DNA of 44,894 nt from Nitrospinaceae bacterium (GTDB lineage Bacteria; Nitrospinota; Nitrospinia; Nitrospinales; JACRGP01): assembly GCA_029261555.1 (NCBI GenBank), contig JAJDBB010000009.1, positions 1 through 44,894 on the forward strand, given 5' to 3'. This document shows, piece by piece, positions 34,911 to 44,859 of the stretch (the stretch's first letter is position 1; the number at the start of each line of letters is the position of its first letter). The notes beneath the pieces were generated by a model. It did no database searches. It had not been told where the DNA came from and saw only the letters and a program-made list of their open reading frames with translations. Position numbers and translations under genes: made by a program.

Positions 34911-35726
34911 TCAAGAGGTGAGGATGAGAACCTCCTCCAGACGGGAAAGATCGGCCTCCGGAGCGACGTCGATTTCCTGAAAAAGCCCCTGCTTTTTCTT
35001 TTTTACCCGCGTAACCGTTCCCAACAATAACCCCTTGGGAAAGACGCCGCCCATTCCCGAAGAAAGAACCTTGTCGCCTTCTTTGACTTCGGCGGTGATG
35101 GGCACGTATATCATTTTACAGTGACCGTTCCCAGTTCCAACCACAACGCCGGGACTGCGAGTATCCCGGATCAGGGCGTCGACGGAACTGCGGCTGTCGG
35201 TAATCAACAAAACCTTGGACGCGTTTCCCGACGCCTGAATCACGTGGCCCACCACGCCTTCTTTTAAAACCACCGCCAAGTTCTCCCGGACTCCCTGATT
35301 CAATCCCTTGTCGATAAAAATAGTTTTGGACCACTGGGTGGCGTCCCTGCCTACGACGGAAGCCAGGAGGTAGTTTTCTTTCCGGCGCTGGCCGTAATCC
35401 AACAAGCGATCCACTCGATCGCGCAAGCGTAGTTTTTCCTGAAGATCGTTGTTTTGGTTTTTTAGGTTCTGGAGTATCTCTTTAAGTCGTTTATTTTCTT
35501 CCGCGGTATCGACTAACAAAAGGTAGGCTTGAACGGATCCGACGATGGAATCGGTCGTTTGAACGATGAGGTTCTGGACGGGGGAAACCAACCAGACGAA
35601 CACGGGTTCCAGAAAACCCGATCCCTTTTCAGATTTCAGGTTGATCGTGATCAGACTGAAAGAGACGAGAACGATGACAAAGAGAGCGACAAGACGGCTT
35701 TTATTTTTTGAGCCACGATTGGCCAC
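34911..35726 (-). CDS. mreC: Rod-shape-determining protein MreC
   Basis: A 271-residue bitopic protein. It has an N-terminal membrane helix (about 10-28), a coiled coil (roughly 65-100, LLLVDTAEENKRLKEILQNL and on) and the two beta-barrel MreC domain (ASVVGRDATQWSKTIFIDKG, VVGHVIQASGNASKVLLITD, GMGGVFPKGLLLGTV). It links MreB to PBP2 in the periplasm. The start is GTG at 35726, three bases after the mreB stop. No ATG gives the basic N-terminus ANRGSKNKSRLVALF that precedes the helix, so GTG is preferred. Confidence 0.95.
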   Translation of the reverse strand: MANRGSKNKSRLVALFVIVLVSFSLITINLKSEKGSGFLEPVFVWLVSPVQNLIVQTTDSIVGSVQAYLLLVDTAEENKRLKEILQNLKNQNNDLQEKLRLRDRVDRLLDYGQRRKENYLLASVVGRDATQWSKTIFIDKGLNQGVRENLAVVLKEGVVGHVIQASGNASKVLLITDSRSSVDALIRDTRSPGVVVGTGNGHCKMIYVPITAEVKEGDKVLSSGMGGVFPKGLLLGTVTRVKKKKQGLFQEIDVAPEADLSRLEEVLILTS

Positions 35727-35729
35727 AGC

Positions 35730-36791
<1,062 letters not shown>

Positions 36792-36805
36792 TTAAAATCA
36801 TAAAC

Positions 36806-36834
36806 TTTATAACAAGCGGTCTTCCAAAAAGCAA
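36806..36834 (-). promoter_or_regulatory. Sigma-70-like promoter for the mreB operon
   Basis: On the minus strand TTGCTT (36834-36829) is followed after exactly 17 bases by TATAAA (36811-36806). The mreB start codon lies about 57 bases downstream. Both hexamers have four or five of six consensus positions. Confidence 0.55.
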
Positions 36835-36886
36835 GTTAATTACCCCGGAACCCTGGCCGACATTTTTTGTCTTGTTTTAAAAGGAC

Positions 36887-36914
36887 TTGTGATTTATTGT
36901 TTGGACCTTATCCT
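36887..36914 (+). promoter_or_regulatory. Candidate promoter for the PpiD-like gene
   Basis: TTGTGA (36887-36892), a 16-base spacer, then TATCCT (36909-36914), 42 bases before the start codon. It is divergent from the mreB promoter in the same 207-base gap. Confidence 0.35.
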
Positions 36915-36956
36915 GACTTCTTAGTCAAATAATTTTACCGTCTGGAGAACATTTTA

Positions 36957-38900
36957 ATGCTCAACCTTGTTAGAGAACACCAGAATTCCTGGCTGATTAA
37001 GGGAATAATCTGGGGAATTGCTTTTGCCTTTGTGGGGACCATTTTTTATTCCTGGGGAATGGGCGGTTCCTCGCGTTTAACGGGCGGGACCGTGGCCACC
37101 GTGGAGGGACAAAAAATCACCCAAAGCGAATACGATCAAACCTTCAATAAACTGATCGAGTTTTATCGCGAACAATTCCAATCCCGGTTCTCAGAAGATC
37201 TCATTCGCCGCCTGGATTTAAAACGCAACGCCATCGACGCATTGATCCAGAAAAAGTTGCTGATCATGGAGGCGGAAAAATTAAATATCAAGGTGAGCGA
37301 CGAGGAATTGACGGATCGAATCAAGCGCCTGCCTTCTTTCCAAAAAGACGGAAAGTTCAGCTCCGCATTCTATAAAAATTTCCTCAAATTTCGCCGCATG
37401 ACCCCGCGCGAGTTTGAGGACAGCCAACGCGAATCCCTGCTTCTGGAAAAAGTTGAGCGCCTGGTCAGGGACAGCGTCGCTGTCTCCGAGTCGGAGGTTC
37501 TAAGCGCTTTTCAACGGGAACAGGAAAAAATAAAAATCGACTACGTGGTATTTCTTGACGATCATTTTAAGGATGGCGCCGAACCGACGGAAAAGGAACT
37601 CAAAGAGTATTACGACAAAAACAAAAAGAATTACGAGGTTGCCGAGCAAATCGACGTTCAGTACGTAAAAATAAACGCCAAGGATTTTGAAGCGGAAGTG
37701 GAACCGGAAGAAGGCGATATCAAGGAATATTACGACATGCGGCAATCTCAATTTGAAATGAAAAAACGATTCAAGGCGCACCACATCCTTTATCAAATCA
37801 ACTCCCTGCCGCCCGACCCGGAAGCCACCGATAAGGAGAAAGAAGATATAACCAAAGAGGCCGAAGAAGCCGCAAGGTTAAAAGCGCGGGAAGGGCTGAA
37901 AAAAATTAAATCCAAGGAAATCACGTTCGAGGATTTGGCCAAGGAGGTTTCGGACGACACCTCCTCCGGCGCACAGGGCGGCGACTTGGGTCAGTTTTCA
38001 AAGGGCGTCATGGTTCCGGAATTTGAAGCGGCTTTGGAGAAACTGAAACCCGGCGAGATTTCCGATCCTGTCAAGACCCCGTTTGGAATCCATATCATGC
38101 GTTTGGACGAGGTGAAAGAGGCGCGCCTGAAACCTCTGTCAGAGGTCAAGGATGAAGTTGTCCAGGCCCTCAAGAAAATTAAATCCAAACAAAAAATGCG
38201 GCGGCGGGCGAAACGTATTTACAAATCGGCTTCCGTGGATCAAAACCTGGAACGCGCGGCAAATGAAGAGACGCTGCAAGTAAAAGCCACGGGTTTTTTC
38301 TCTGACGATCAAAGAAATATTGAAGATATCGGAATCGCTCCCAAGTTTTACGACTCCGCTTTCTCCTTGCCAGAAAACAAGGTGAGCGCTCCCATCTTCA
38401 CCGAATCCGTTTCTTTTGCTCTCAAGGTGATCGGGAGAAAAAAACCATACATTCCGGAGCTGTCCGACGCGGTAGAAGAAGCGACCCAGGATCTCCGCAA
38501 CAGCAAAAACAAGTCGCTCACTAAAAGCAAGCTGACGGACCTTGAAAAATTATTTTTGGAAAGTAAGGATTTGGAAAAAATCGCCAAGGAGCAGGGCCTG
38601 GCGCTAAAACAAACGGTCTATTTTAACAGGGACGATTCCATCCCGGGAGTGGGCAACCTGAAAGAACTTAAGGACAAGGCGTTTCCATTGGCTAAAGACG
38701 GCGTGGCCGGCGTTACGGTCAGAAACAAATATTATTTATTTCAGTTGAAAGATCGCTTGAGTTCAAAAGAACCGACGGAAACTCAGAAAAAGGAAATTTA
38801 CTCTCGCTTAAAAAATCAAAAGGGCCAAACTTTTTTCCTGGACTGGACCAAAAACATTCAGGACCACGCCCAGGTCAAAATAGATAAAACCCTGCTTTAA
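36957..38900 (+). CDS. ppiD: Membrane-anchored periplasmic peptidyl-prolyl isomerase/chaperone (PpiD-like)
   Basis: A 647-residue PpiD/SurA-type chaperone. One N-terminal membrane helix (about 14-33, GIIWGIAFAFVGTIFYSWGM) anchors a large periplasmic part. The SurA_N-like helical domain (45-190) includes VEGQKITQSEYDQTFNKLIE. A parvulin domain at about 265-395 shows FKAHHILYQINS, GGDLGQFSKGVMVPEFEAAL and KTPFGIHIMRLDE, followed by a long helical tail. PpiD assists folding of newly translocated proteins at the SecYEG exit. GGAG stands ten bases before the ATG. E. coli PpiD is similar in size, and its parvulin activity is weak; activity here is untested. Confidence 0.9.
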   Translation: MLNLVREHQNSWLIKGIIWGIAFAFVGTIFYSWGMGGSSRLTGGTVATVEGQKITQSEYDQTFNKLIEFYREQFQSRFSEDLIRRLDLKRNAIDALIQKKLLIMEAEKLNIKVSDEELTDRIKRLPSFQKDGKFSSAFYKNFLKFRRMTPREFEDSQRESLLLEKVERLVRDSVAVSESEVLSAFQREQEKIKIDYVVFLDDHFKDGAEPTEKELKEYYDKNKKNYEVAEQIDVQYVKINAKDFEAEVEPEEGDIKEYYDMRQSQFEMKKRFKAHHILYQINSLPPDPEATDKEKEDITKEAEEAARLKAREGLKKIKSKEITFEDLAKEVSDDTSSGAQGGDLGQFSKGVMVPEFEAALEKLKPGEISDPVKTPFGIHIMRLDEVKEARLKPLSEVKDEVVQALKKIKSKQKMRRRAKRIYKSASVDQNLERAANEETLQVKATGFFSDDQRNIEDIGIAPKFYDSAFSLPENKVSAPIFTESVSFALKVIGRKKPYIPELSDAVEEATQDLRNSKNKSLTKSKLTDLEKLFLESKDLEKIAKEQGLALKQTVYFNRDDSIPGVGNLKELKDKAFPLAKDGVAGVTVRNKYYLFQLKDRLSSKEPTETQKKEIYSRLKNQKGQTFFLDWTKNIQDHAQVKIDKTLL

Positions 38901-38913
38901 ACCTCAGCCTCTA

Positions 38914-40281
38914 TCAACCTTTCTTATACAAGCGGTTGATTTCCAAAACCCGGTCGGTAAGGGTTTCTATGTCGGGAGCGATCACCCGGACCATCTCTTC
39001 TTTTCCCATTCCGCCGAGATCGTAAATAATATCAGGCACGTACCCGGCTTTGCGGATGGCGTTGGCCGTGCCCCACTCCAAAGTAGACCCTTCCTTTTCC
39101 TTGATTTGTCGCGGCTCCGCAGCCCGATCAAACGAACCGACGCTCAACTTCAGCTTTCGGCATATCTTCAATACTTTTTTATCGCATTTGATATTCATTA
39201 CCGCGCGTTTTTCTGGATCAAAGTTCATCGTGGTCAAAACAATGTCCGCCACATGGCGGGACGCTCCAAACCTCGGCGCATCCAAAGTCGCAATATCTTC
39301 GCCGCTCTTGATTATTCTTCCGGGAATCCCAAGAACGTCGTCCCGGTTTTGAGCGTTATCAAGACCGACGGCCAGATTGGATTGCACCTCGGGAATCAAG
39401 CCCCCCACCCTGCCCGCCTTCAATCGTTCCATCGCCAGCGAAACCCTGTGGAACAAATCCCACCGGTCCGCCTCCCGGTACAATCCTGCGAGGGGATGAA
39501 CGCTGGGCGTTCCTTTTCCATCCGCAAGGCTGTGCGCGATGGCGTCATGAATAAAATCCTTCGCCTGTCGAACCGCATCGGAAAGTTTATCTCCTCGCGC
39601 CAATCCGCCGGCAATGGCGGCGGAAAGAACGCAACCGGTTCCATGGCGGTCTCCGCCGGTCAGCCGAGCCGACTTCAATACCTCCGCTTTTTTCCCATCG
39701 TAGAAAAGATCGTCCGCATTTCCCTTGGCATGCCCGCCCTTAATCAATACGTTCTTAACGCCGGTTTTAAGAATTATTTTCGCGGCTTTCAAACAATCCC
39801 CTTGCCCTTGAATACGAACGCCCGACAGCATTTCCGCCTCGTATAGATTGGGCGTAACTAACAGCGCAAGTGGAAGCAGGTCGCCCTTAAGCCGCTCCAC
39901 ACCGCCCCGGCTCAATAATCTTTTTCTTGAGGAAGAAAAAATCACGGGATCGACAACCAGATTCTTCACTCTGGCTTTTTTCAATATCCGGGCGGCGCTT
40001 TGGACGACCGCTTCGTTGCCCAACATTCCAGTCTTCACGGCGCCGGGTTTTACGTCGGCAAATACCGCTTTTATCTGGCTCTCAATAACTTCCGGAGGCA
40101 AATCAAACGAATCCACAACGCCCATGGAATTTTGAGAGGTGACCGACGCAACGACAGATTTGCCAATAACCCTAAGCGCAGAAAATGTTTTTAGGTCCGC
40201 CTGAATACCCGCGCCGCCGCTGGAATCGGATCCAGCAATAGTCAATGCAACGGGAAAGCTTTTTTGGTTTTTACTTTTCAC
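38914..40281 (-). CDS. thiDN: Fused HMP-phosphate kinase ThiD and thiamine-phosphate synthase ThiN
   Basis: A 455-residue bifunctional thiamine-biosynthesis protein. The N-terminal ThiD kinase has GSDSSGGAGIQADLKTF, KTGMLG, PNLYEAEMLSG and the catalytic GTGC (DRHGTGCVLSAAIA). The C-terminal ThiN domain (about 285-455) includes MERLKAGRVGGLIPEVQSNL, NRDDVLGIPGRI and GSFDRAAEP. ThiN replaces ThiE as thiamine-phosphate synthase in many archaea and some bacteria. A TTG at 40299 is in frame, but AAGGA eight bases before the GTG at 40281 decides the start. The methyltransferase gene ends four bases upstream, so the pair is one operon. Confidence 0.93.
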   Translation of the reverse strand: MKSKNQKSFPVALTIAGSDSSGGAGIQADLKTFSALRVIGKSVVASVTSQNSMGVVDSFDLPPEVIESQIKAVFADVKPGAVKTGMLGNEAVVQSAARILKKARVKNLVVDPVIFSSSRKRLLSRGGVERLKGDLLPLALLVTPNLYEAEMLSGVRIQGQGDCLKAAKIILKTGVKNVLIKGGHAKGNADDLFYDGKKAEVLKSARLTGGDRHGTGCVLSAAIAGGLARGDKLSDAVRQAKDFIHDAIAHSLADGKGTPSVHPLAGLYREADRWDLFHRVSLAMERLKAGRVGGLIPEVQSNLAVGLDNAQNRDDVLGIPGRIIKSGEDIATLDAPRFGASRHVADIVLTTMNFDPEKRAVMNIKCDKKVLKICRKLKLSVGSFDRAAEPRQIKEKEGSTLEWGTANAIRKAGYVPDIIYDLGGMGKEEMVRVIAPDIETLTDRVLEINRLYKKG

Positions 40282-40285
40282 TCTT

Positions 40286-40858
40286 TCAATCCTTATCAAT
40301 TTTTTTTAAACAAAACGCCTGGTTCAAACCGAAAATAAAATTGTGGTTTCCCGTTACGTCATAGAGTCCGGAAGAAACTTCCTTGATTTTTTTCAGATCA
40401 AAATAGGTCTCATGTTCGTCCTCCACTCCTTTGGAGTAGACGTCGATCAACCATTCGGCGGAGCGTTTTGGCGTGGTTAAAATAAGTTTCCCGCCGGGTT
40501 TTAAAACCCTGGCGATTTCCTCCAACAAAACACGGCTGTCCTTCAAATGTTCGATCACCGCCAGTAGTGTGACCACGTCGAAAAACCCGTCGGCAAATTC
40601 GAGACGATCCGTGACCTCGTCGCCCAACAATTTATCCAGCCCGTATCTTTCTTCGCAAGGCGATCGGCGCAAAAAATACCCGTCGCCGCATCCAATATCC
40701 AGATGCCTTGCGCCGGGTTCCATATACTTTTCGACGTTGACGGCTCGCAACCAACGAGTCAGGCGCATCGCCATCCTGCCTAAAGTCCCGCGCCCGGTGG
40801 CGTAGGTCAAAGGCTCAATGAGCGCGCCGCTTTCTCCTTCCAGGGTAATTTTCAACAT
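40286..40858 (-). CDS. SAM-dependent methyltransferase (Methyltransf_11-like)
   Basis: A 190-residue class I methyltransferase. Motif I is HLDIGCGDGYFLRR, motif II follows GLDK, and the post-motif FFDVVTLLAVIEHLKDSRVL and LKPGGKLILTTPKRS are typical of the UbiE/BioC-like set. The acceptor cannot be told from sequence. A class of similar proteins acts on sugars or lipids, and a glycosyltransferase-like neighbour is absent, so no pathway is assigned. A candidate promoter ends six bases before the ATG, which has no Shine-Dalgarno sequence, so the message may be leaderless. It is translated just ahead of thiDN. Confidence 0.88.
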   Translation of the reverse strand: MLKITLEGESGALIEPLTYATGRGTLGRMAMRLTRWLRAVNVEKYMEPGARHLDIGCGDGYFLRRSPCEERYGLDKLLGDEVTDRLEFADGFFDVVTLLAVIEHLKDSRVLLEEIARVLKPGGKLILTTPKRSAEWLIDVYSKGVEDEHETYFDLKKIKEVSSGLYDVTGNHNFIFGLNQAFCLKKIDKD

Positions 40859-40864
40859 CGGAGT

Positions 40865-40892
40865 ATCATAAACAAATGGAACTGGCAGGCAA
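40865..40892 (-). promoter_or_regulatory. Promoter for the methyltransferase-thiDN pair, predicting a leaderless message
   Basis: On the minus strand TTGCCT (40892-40887) is followed after 16 bases by TATGAT (40870-40865), and only six bases (ACTCCG) separate it from the ATG at 40858. Transcription would begin at or next to the A of the start codon. Confidence 0.48.
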
Positions 40893-40944
40893 TGGTTTTT
40901 TTAACGGACGCAACTTTTTCCTCGCCGGTCAAAACTCGTCAGAC

Positions 40945-42765
40945 TCAGCCTACTGTTACGGATTTTGCCAGAGACCGGGGTTTGTCCACGTCCCTCTTTA
41001 AGGACGTCGCGGTAAAATAGGCGAACAACTGGGCGATCACCAATTGCAGAAGGGGAGCGATCAAAGGGGAAACGGGCGGCAGGATCAACTCTTCGCTGAA
41101 CAGGTCTTTGTTCTTTCCTCGTTCGTCAAAATGAATGCCCAGAACAAACCCCGACCGGGCGCGAATTTCCTCCACACTGTGTAGGGTCGCCTGGTACAGT
41201 TCCTTGTCTGTGCGCGGCGGAATGAAGACGATGGAATAGATATCCTGATCGATCATGGCCAGGGTTCCGTGCTTTAAAAACCCCGCCGGCATTCCCTCAG
41301 CGTGAACGTAAGCCACCTCTTTCATTTTCAAGGCGGATTCCAGAGCTATTGGATAATAAACGCCTCGTCCCAAGTACAGCCAATGCTTGACCTTGTAATA
41401 TTGATGGGCAATACGATGAATGAAACCGGATCGTTCGTTCAAAACCGCATGGATGATTTCCGGTAATTCCTTCAGTTCGTTTATGCGTTTTTGAAATTCC
41501 TTTTTGCCGATCAGCTTTTTTCGAAGCGCCAGTTTCAGTCCGATCACCGTCAACAAAACCATCTGCGACAGGGCGGCCTTGGTGCTGATGACGCAGATTT
41601 CCGGCCCAGACCCCTGGTGAATAAACTTGTCCACAAAACGGGAAATGGAAGAACCCATCACGTTAACGATAGCGCCGGTTTTCGCCCCTTTGGATTTGGC
41701 GTATTTCAACGCCGTCAGGGTATCGTACGTTTCTCCGGACTGCGACAGCGCCAGCGCCATCGACCGCTTGTCCACCTTGGCCAGAGCGACGAATTCGTCC
41801 GCGCTGATCGCGGGTAAAAACTCCTCCGCCAGATTGGAAATCATGTACTGGCCAAACTGCGCTACATAATATGTCGTCCCGACGCCCACCAGATAAGCCT
41901 GGTCGCTCTCGGCGATTAAATCCACCATACCGTCGGTCAAACTGGACTGGATATCCAAAGCATTGTTCACCGTTTGCGGCTGCTCGTGGATTTCCTTCAG
42001 CATATAATGCGGATACCCGCCTTTTTTTGACGACTCGCTGTCCCACTCAATTTTCTGGATCGGCTTGTCAATTTCATCGCCGGTGGCCAGGTCCTTCACC
42101 GTATAACTATCGCGCGAAATGACCGCGTATTCCCCATCTTCGATGATGATCGCGTTTTTCGTGTGGTCGATGAAGGCGTTGAAATCCGAACCCAAATATT
42201 TTATTTCGTCGCTGATTCCCAACATCAACGGCGATTCCCGCTTGGCGCAATATATCTGGTCCGGTTGATGGGAGGTGATGAATGCCAAGGCAAAAGTCCC
42301 TTCCAGCGCCTCTACCGTTTTTGCCAGAGCGGCTTCCACATTTTTGCTCTTCTTATAAAAGTACTCCAGGAAATGAGGGATCACTTCCGTATCCGTTTCG
42401 GACTTAAACCGGAAACCCTCGCGGGAAAGTTTCTCTCTCAAAAAACGATAATTGGAAATGATGCCGTTGTGCACCACGGCAAACGCTCCGTCGTTGGAGG
42501 CCAACGGGTGGGTGTTTTCACGAGTCACCTTGCCGTGCGTGGCCCAACGCGTGTGGGCGATCCCGATCCGGCTTTTCTGGCGAAGCACATTTTCCTTGCG
42601 GTAAAATTCCTCCACCCCGCCGATATTTCTCTTAAGGACTAAGCCCTTACTGTTGACAAGAGCCACTCCGCAGGAGTCGTAACCTCTATATTCCAGATTC
42701 CGGATGCCTTCGTATAATTCCTGAGAAATGTCGTTCAAGCCGACGGCGCCGCTGATTCCGCACAT
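40945..42765 (-). CDS. glmS: Glutamine-fructose-6-phosphate aminotransferase
   Basis: Makes glucosamine-6-phosphate from fructose-6-phosphate and glutamine, the entry step to UDP-GlcNAc. The 606 residues are full length. The class II glutamine amidotransferase domain opens MCGISGAVG with catalytic Cys2, then RWATHGKVTRENTHPL and HNGIISNYRFLREKL. Two SIS domains follow, with VGVGTTYYVAQFG, SQSGETYDTLTALKYAKSKG and the C-terminal KPRSLAKSVTVG ending. It is the last gene of a three-gene operon. No glmS-type ribozyme core was recognised upstream; the gap to the nucleotidyltransferase gene is only 15 bases. Confidence 0.97.
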   Translation of the reverse strand: MCGISGAVGLNDISQELYEGIRNLEYRGYDSCGVALVNSKGLVLKRNIGGVEEFYRKENVLRQKSRIGIAHTRWATHGKVTRENTHPLASNDGAFAVVHNGIISNYRFLREKLSREGFRFKSETDTEVIPHFLEYFYKKSKNVEAALAKTVEALEGTFALAFITSHQPDQIYCAKRESPLMLGISDEIKYLGSDFNAFIDHTKNAIIIEDGEYAVISRDSYTVKDLATGDEIDKPIQKIEWDSESSKKGGYPHYMLKEIHEQPQTVNNALDIQSSLTDGMVDLIAESDQAYLVGVGTTYYVAQFGQYMISNLAEEFLPAISADEFVALAKVDKRSMALALSQSGETYDTLTALKYAKSKGAKTGAIVNVMGSSISRFVDKFIHQGSGPEICVISTKAALSQMVLLTVIGLKLALRKKLIGKKEFQKRINELKELPEIIHAVLNERSGFIHRIAHQYYKVKHWLYLGRGVYYPIALESALKMKEVAYVHAEGMPAGFLKHGTLAMIDQDIYSIVFIPPRTDKELYQATLHSVEEIRARSGFVLGIHFDERGKNKDLFSEELILPPVSPLIAPLLQLVIAQLFAYFTATSLKRDVDKPRSLAKSVTVG

Positions 42766-42780
42766 AAGAATTTCTTTGGT

Positions 42781-43986
42781 TTACTTGCCGGTTATTGAAT
42801 AACGGGCCGGAATGATTTTTCCGGGAGCGACCACCGTCCCCGGCTGAATAGTGTTTCCGGCGCCGATGGCGACATTATCCCCGATAAACGCCCCAAGCTT
42901 GAGTCTTCCCGTATCCAGGGCGCCCTTATTATTTTTGACGCGCACCGGTTTCCAATCCACGTTCCGGTTCACCGTCATCACCCCGGAACCAATGTCCACC
43001 CGCTCGCCGAGCACGCTGTCGCCGATGAACGATAGTCGGCCTATATCCGTGTGATCCAGCACCACGCAATTTTTCATCTCCACCCCGTAACCCACCGAAC
43101 AATGATTGCCCAGAGAGGTGTAACTGCGGATCAGGGAGTTGTTGCCGATATAACATCCGCTTCCAATACTGCACGGTCCTTCGAGAACCGCTCCTGCCTT
43201 TATCACCACGTCGCTTTCGATTCTCACCGTTCCGGAGATGGTCACGTTCGATTCCAGAACGGCAGACTTCGAAATAGAGCTTTCCTCCCAGGAATCCATA
43301 AGAATACGGTTCGCCGACAGGATTTCCCAAGGGTGCACAATGTCCAGCCATTCGTCCTCCCACATGGAGGCCCGCAACCCGTCGGTCTCCACCATTTCCT
43401 GGATCGCTTTCTCCATAGACAGCTTGTTCTTTTTCAGGAGATCAAAAAAGGTATAAGGCAAAATATACACGCCCGACAAAACGTAGTTCCCCATTTCGTC
43501 GCCTTTGGGTTTCTCGACGATTTTGGTGATGCTCATTTGCGCGTTTAAAAATACGTTGCCAAACATGGAATTGGCGGGCGGCAAACAAATGGACGCGACT
43601 CCGCATTTAAAAAAATGAAAGGACTGCTGAATTTTACTGAAGATGTTGGAAGCGGCGACGGTATCGCCGTAAATCAAAAGAAAATATTCGCCGGGAGAAA
43701 TCTTGCTCTTAACCTGCATGAGAGCGTTGCCGATTCCCGAGCTTCTGGCTTGCTCCACATACTGAAGGTTGAGTCCGTTGTTCGCGCTTTCGTTGACCCG
43801 TTGAATCAACTTTTCCTTTTGATGTCCCACCACGACAAAGACGTCGTTGACTCCGGAATTTTTTAATTGGGACAAAATGGAATCAAACAAATACTTTCCG
43901 GCCACCCGCATCATCGGAAGCGGACGCGTCGTGGAAAAAGGAGCCAGGTTGGTTCCCTTCCCGGCGGCAAGAATTACGGCTTTCAT
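42781..43986 (-). CDS. GlmU-like sugar nucleotidyltransferase/left-handed beta-helix protein, atypical active sites
   Basis: A 401-residue protein with the archaeal-type two-domain plan: a nucleotidyltransferase fold (1-225) and a hexapeptide-repeat acetyltransferase-like helix (about 230-401). The signature LAAGKGTNLAPFSTTRPLP has Asn at position 13, where active enzymes have Arg (GxGTR), and Leu at 23, where the family has Lys (RPKP). In the beta-helix GRLSFIGDS aligns with the HLTYLGD block of GlmU, putting Arg (R317) at the catalytic His and Phe (F320) at the Tyr. Later Asn residues (TVNRN) remain. By eye both sites look altered, so activity and substrate are open. It lies between stand-alone glmU and glmS. 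Confidence 0.82.
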   Translation of the reverse strand: MKAVILAAGKGTNLAPFSTTRPLPMMRVAGKYLFDSILSQLKNSGVNDVFVVVGHQKEKLIQRVNESANNGLNLQYVEQARSSGIGNALMQVKSKISPGEYFLLIYGDTVAASNIFSKIQQSFHFFKCGVASICLPPANSMFGNVFLNAQMSITKIVEKPKGDEMGNYVLSGVYILPYTFFDLLKKNKLSMEKAIQEMVETDGLRASMWEDEWLDIVHPWEILSANRILMDSWEESSISKSAVLESNVTISGTVRIESDVVIKAGAVLEGPCSIGSGCYIGNNSLIRSYTSLGNHCSVGYGVEMKNCVVLDHTDIGRLSFIGDSVLGERVDIGSGVMTVNRNVDWKPVRVKNNKGALDTGRLKLGAFIGDNVAIGAGNTIQPGTVVAPGKIIPARYSITGK

Positions 43987-44022
43987 TTATTTAATTCCTG
44001 GAAAGTTTTGCGGAGACACAAA

Positions 44023-44775
44023 TCAGCGATTGGAAGCTTCCCTATGAAAGATTTGTTCGGCGCGTTTCAGGTCGGCTTCCGTATTGACGCCCAGAATCTC
44101 GTCTGAATCCCGGGTGATAATGGATTGTACCTTGTTGCGTCTGCCCGCGAGATATCCGATGGTATCGGTGAGGTAAAATTCCTTTTGATCGTTGTCGCAA
44201 TCAATTTCCCTTAAGGCTTTGAAAAGAGATTCCTTATCAAAACAATAAACTCCGGCGTTGTATTCGTCAACGGTTTTTTCCTCGGGCGAGCAGTCCCTGG
44301 CTTCAACAATTCTTAAAACATTGCCCTCTCCGTCCTGAAACACTCTACCGAAGTCTCTGGCTTCAGGGGTCTTCAACACCAGGAGAGTGCATTGCGCCAG
44401 TGTCTGTTCATGCCGCTCCAAAAGTTTTTCCAACGTCCCTGTTTTTATCAACGGCATGTCGGCGCACAAAACCAGAACCGTCCCGGAGAAACCCTCGAGC
44501 GCTTCTTCGGCTTGCTGGACGGCGTGCCCCGTTCCCAATTGCTCCGCCTGCTCAGCAAACTCTATCGCCTCTCCGCCAAACCGGGATTTAACCGCCTCGG
44601 ACTGGTGGCCCACTACAATGAGAGTTCGTTCAGACTTCAGGGGTTTTACCGTTTCCAAAACGCGCGCCAACAACGGCTGACCGCAAAATGGTTGCAACGC
44701 CTTGGCAAGGGAAGATTTCATGCGCGTTCCCTTGCCTGCGGCTAAAATGACGACTGCGAGCGGTTTTGAGTCCAT
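44023..44775 (-). CDS. glmU: UDP-GlcNAc pyrophosphorylase domain, stand-alone (GlmU N-terminal half)
   Basis: A 250-residue protein matching only the uridylyltransferase half of GlmU. It has LAAGKGTRM (11-19) with the catalytic Arg18 and Lys25 (LAKALQPF). EQLGTGHAV, VLCADMPL (metal-binding Asp), YNAGVYCFD, FYLTDTIGYL and GVNTEADLKRAE follow. The acetyltransferase beta-helix, about 200 residues in normal GlmU, is absent: the frame stops and a new gene starts 36 bases on. The ATG at 44775 is fixed by the family N-terminus. It is the first gene behind the promoter at 44860-44888. Split or minimal GlmU is known in a few lineages. Confidence 0.92.
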   Translation of the reverse strand: MDSKPLAVVILAAGKGTRMKSSLAKALQPFCGQPLLARVLETVKPLKSERTLIVVGHQSEAVKSRFGGEAIEFAEQAEQLGTGHAVQQAEEALEGFSGTVLVLCADMPLIKTGTLEKLLERHEQTLAQCTLLVLKTPEARDFGRVFQDGEGNVLRIVEARDCSPEEKTVDEYNAGVYCFDKESLFKALREIDCDNDQKEFYLTDTIGYLAGRRNKVQSIITRDSDEILGVNTEADLKRAEQIFHREASNR

Positions 44776-44792
44776 TGCGAATCCGTGTAGGA

Positions 44793-44810
44793 GCGCAATT
44801 CAGGTTGCGC
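44793..44810. other. Hairpin in the glm operon leader
   Basis: GCGCAA (44793-44798) and TTGCGC (44805-44810) form a perfect 6-bp stem with a 6-base loop in the predicted 5' leader, 18 bases before the glmU start. It may affect translation or stability. No T tract follows, and the function is unknown. Confidence 0.4.
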
Positions 44811-44859
44811 CGTTTGTTAAAACTTGGAAGCGGAAAATCCATTCCGGGCAGGCAAACGG

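Noticed and set aside
42766-42780. glmS ribozyme
   Set aside because: Only 15 bases separate glmS from the preceding gene, and no pseudoknot core is present.
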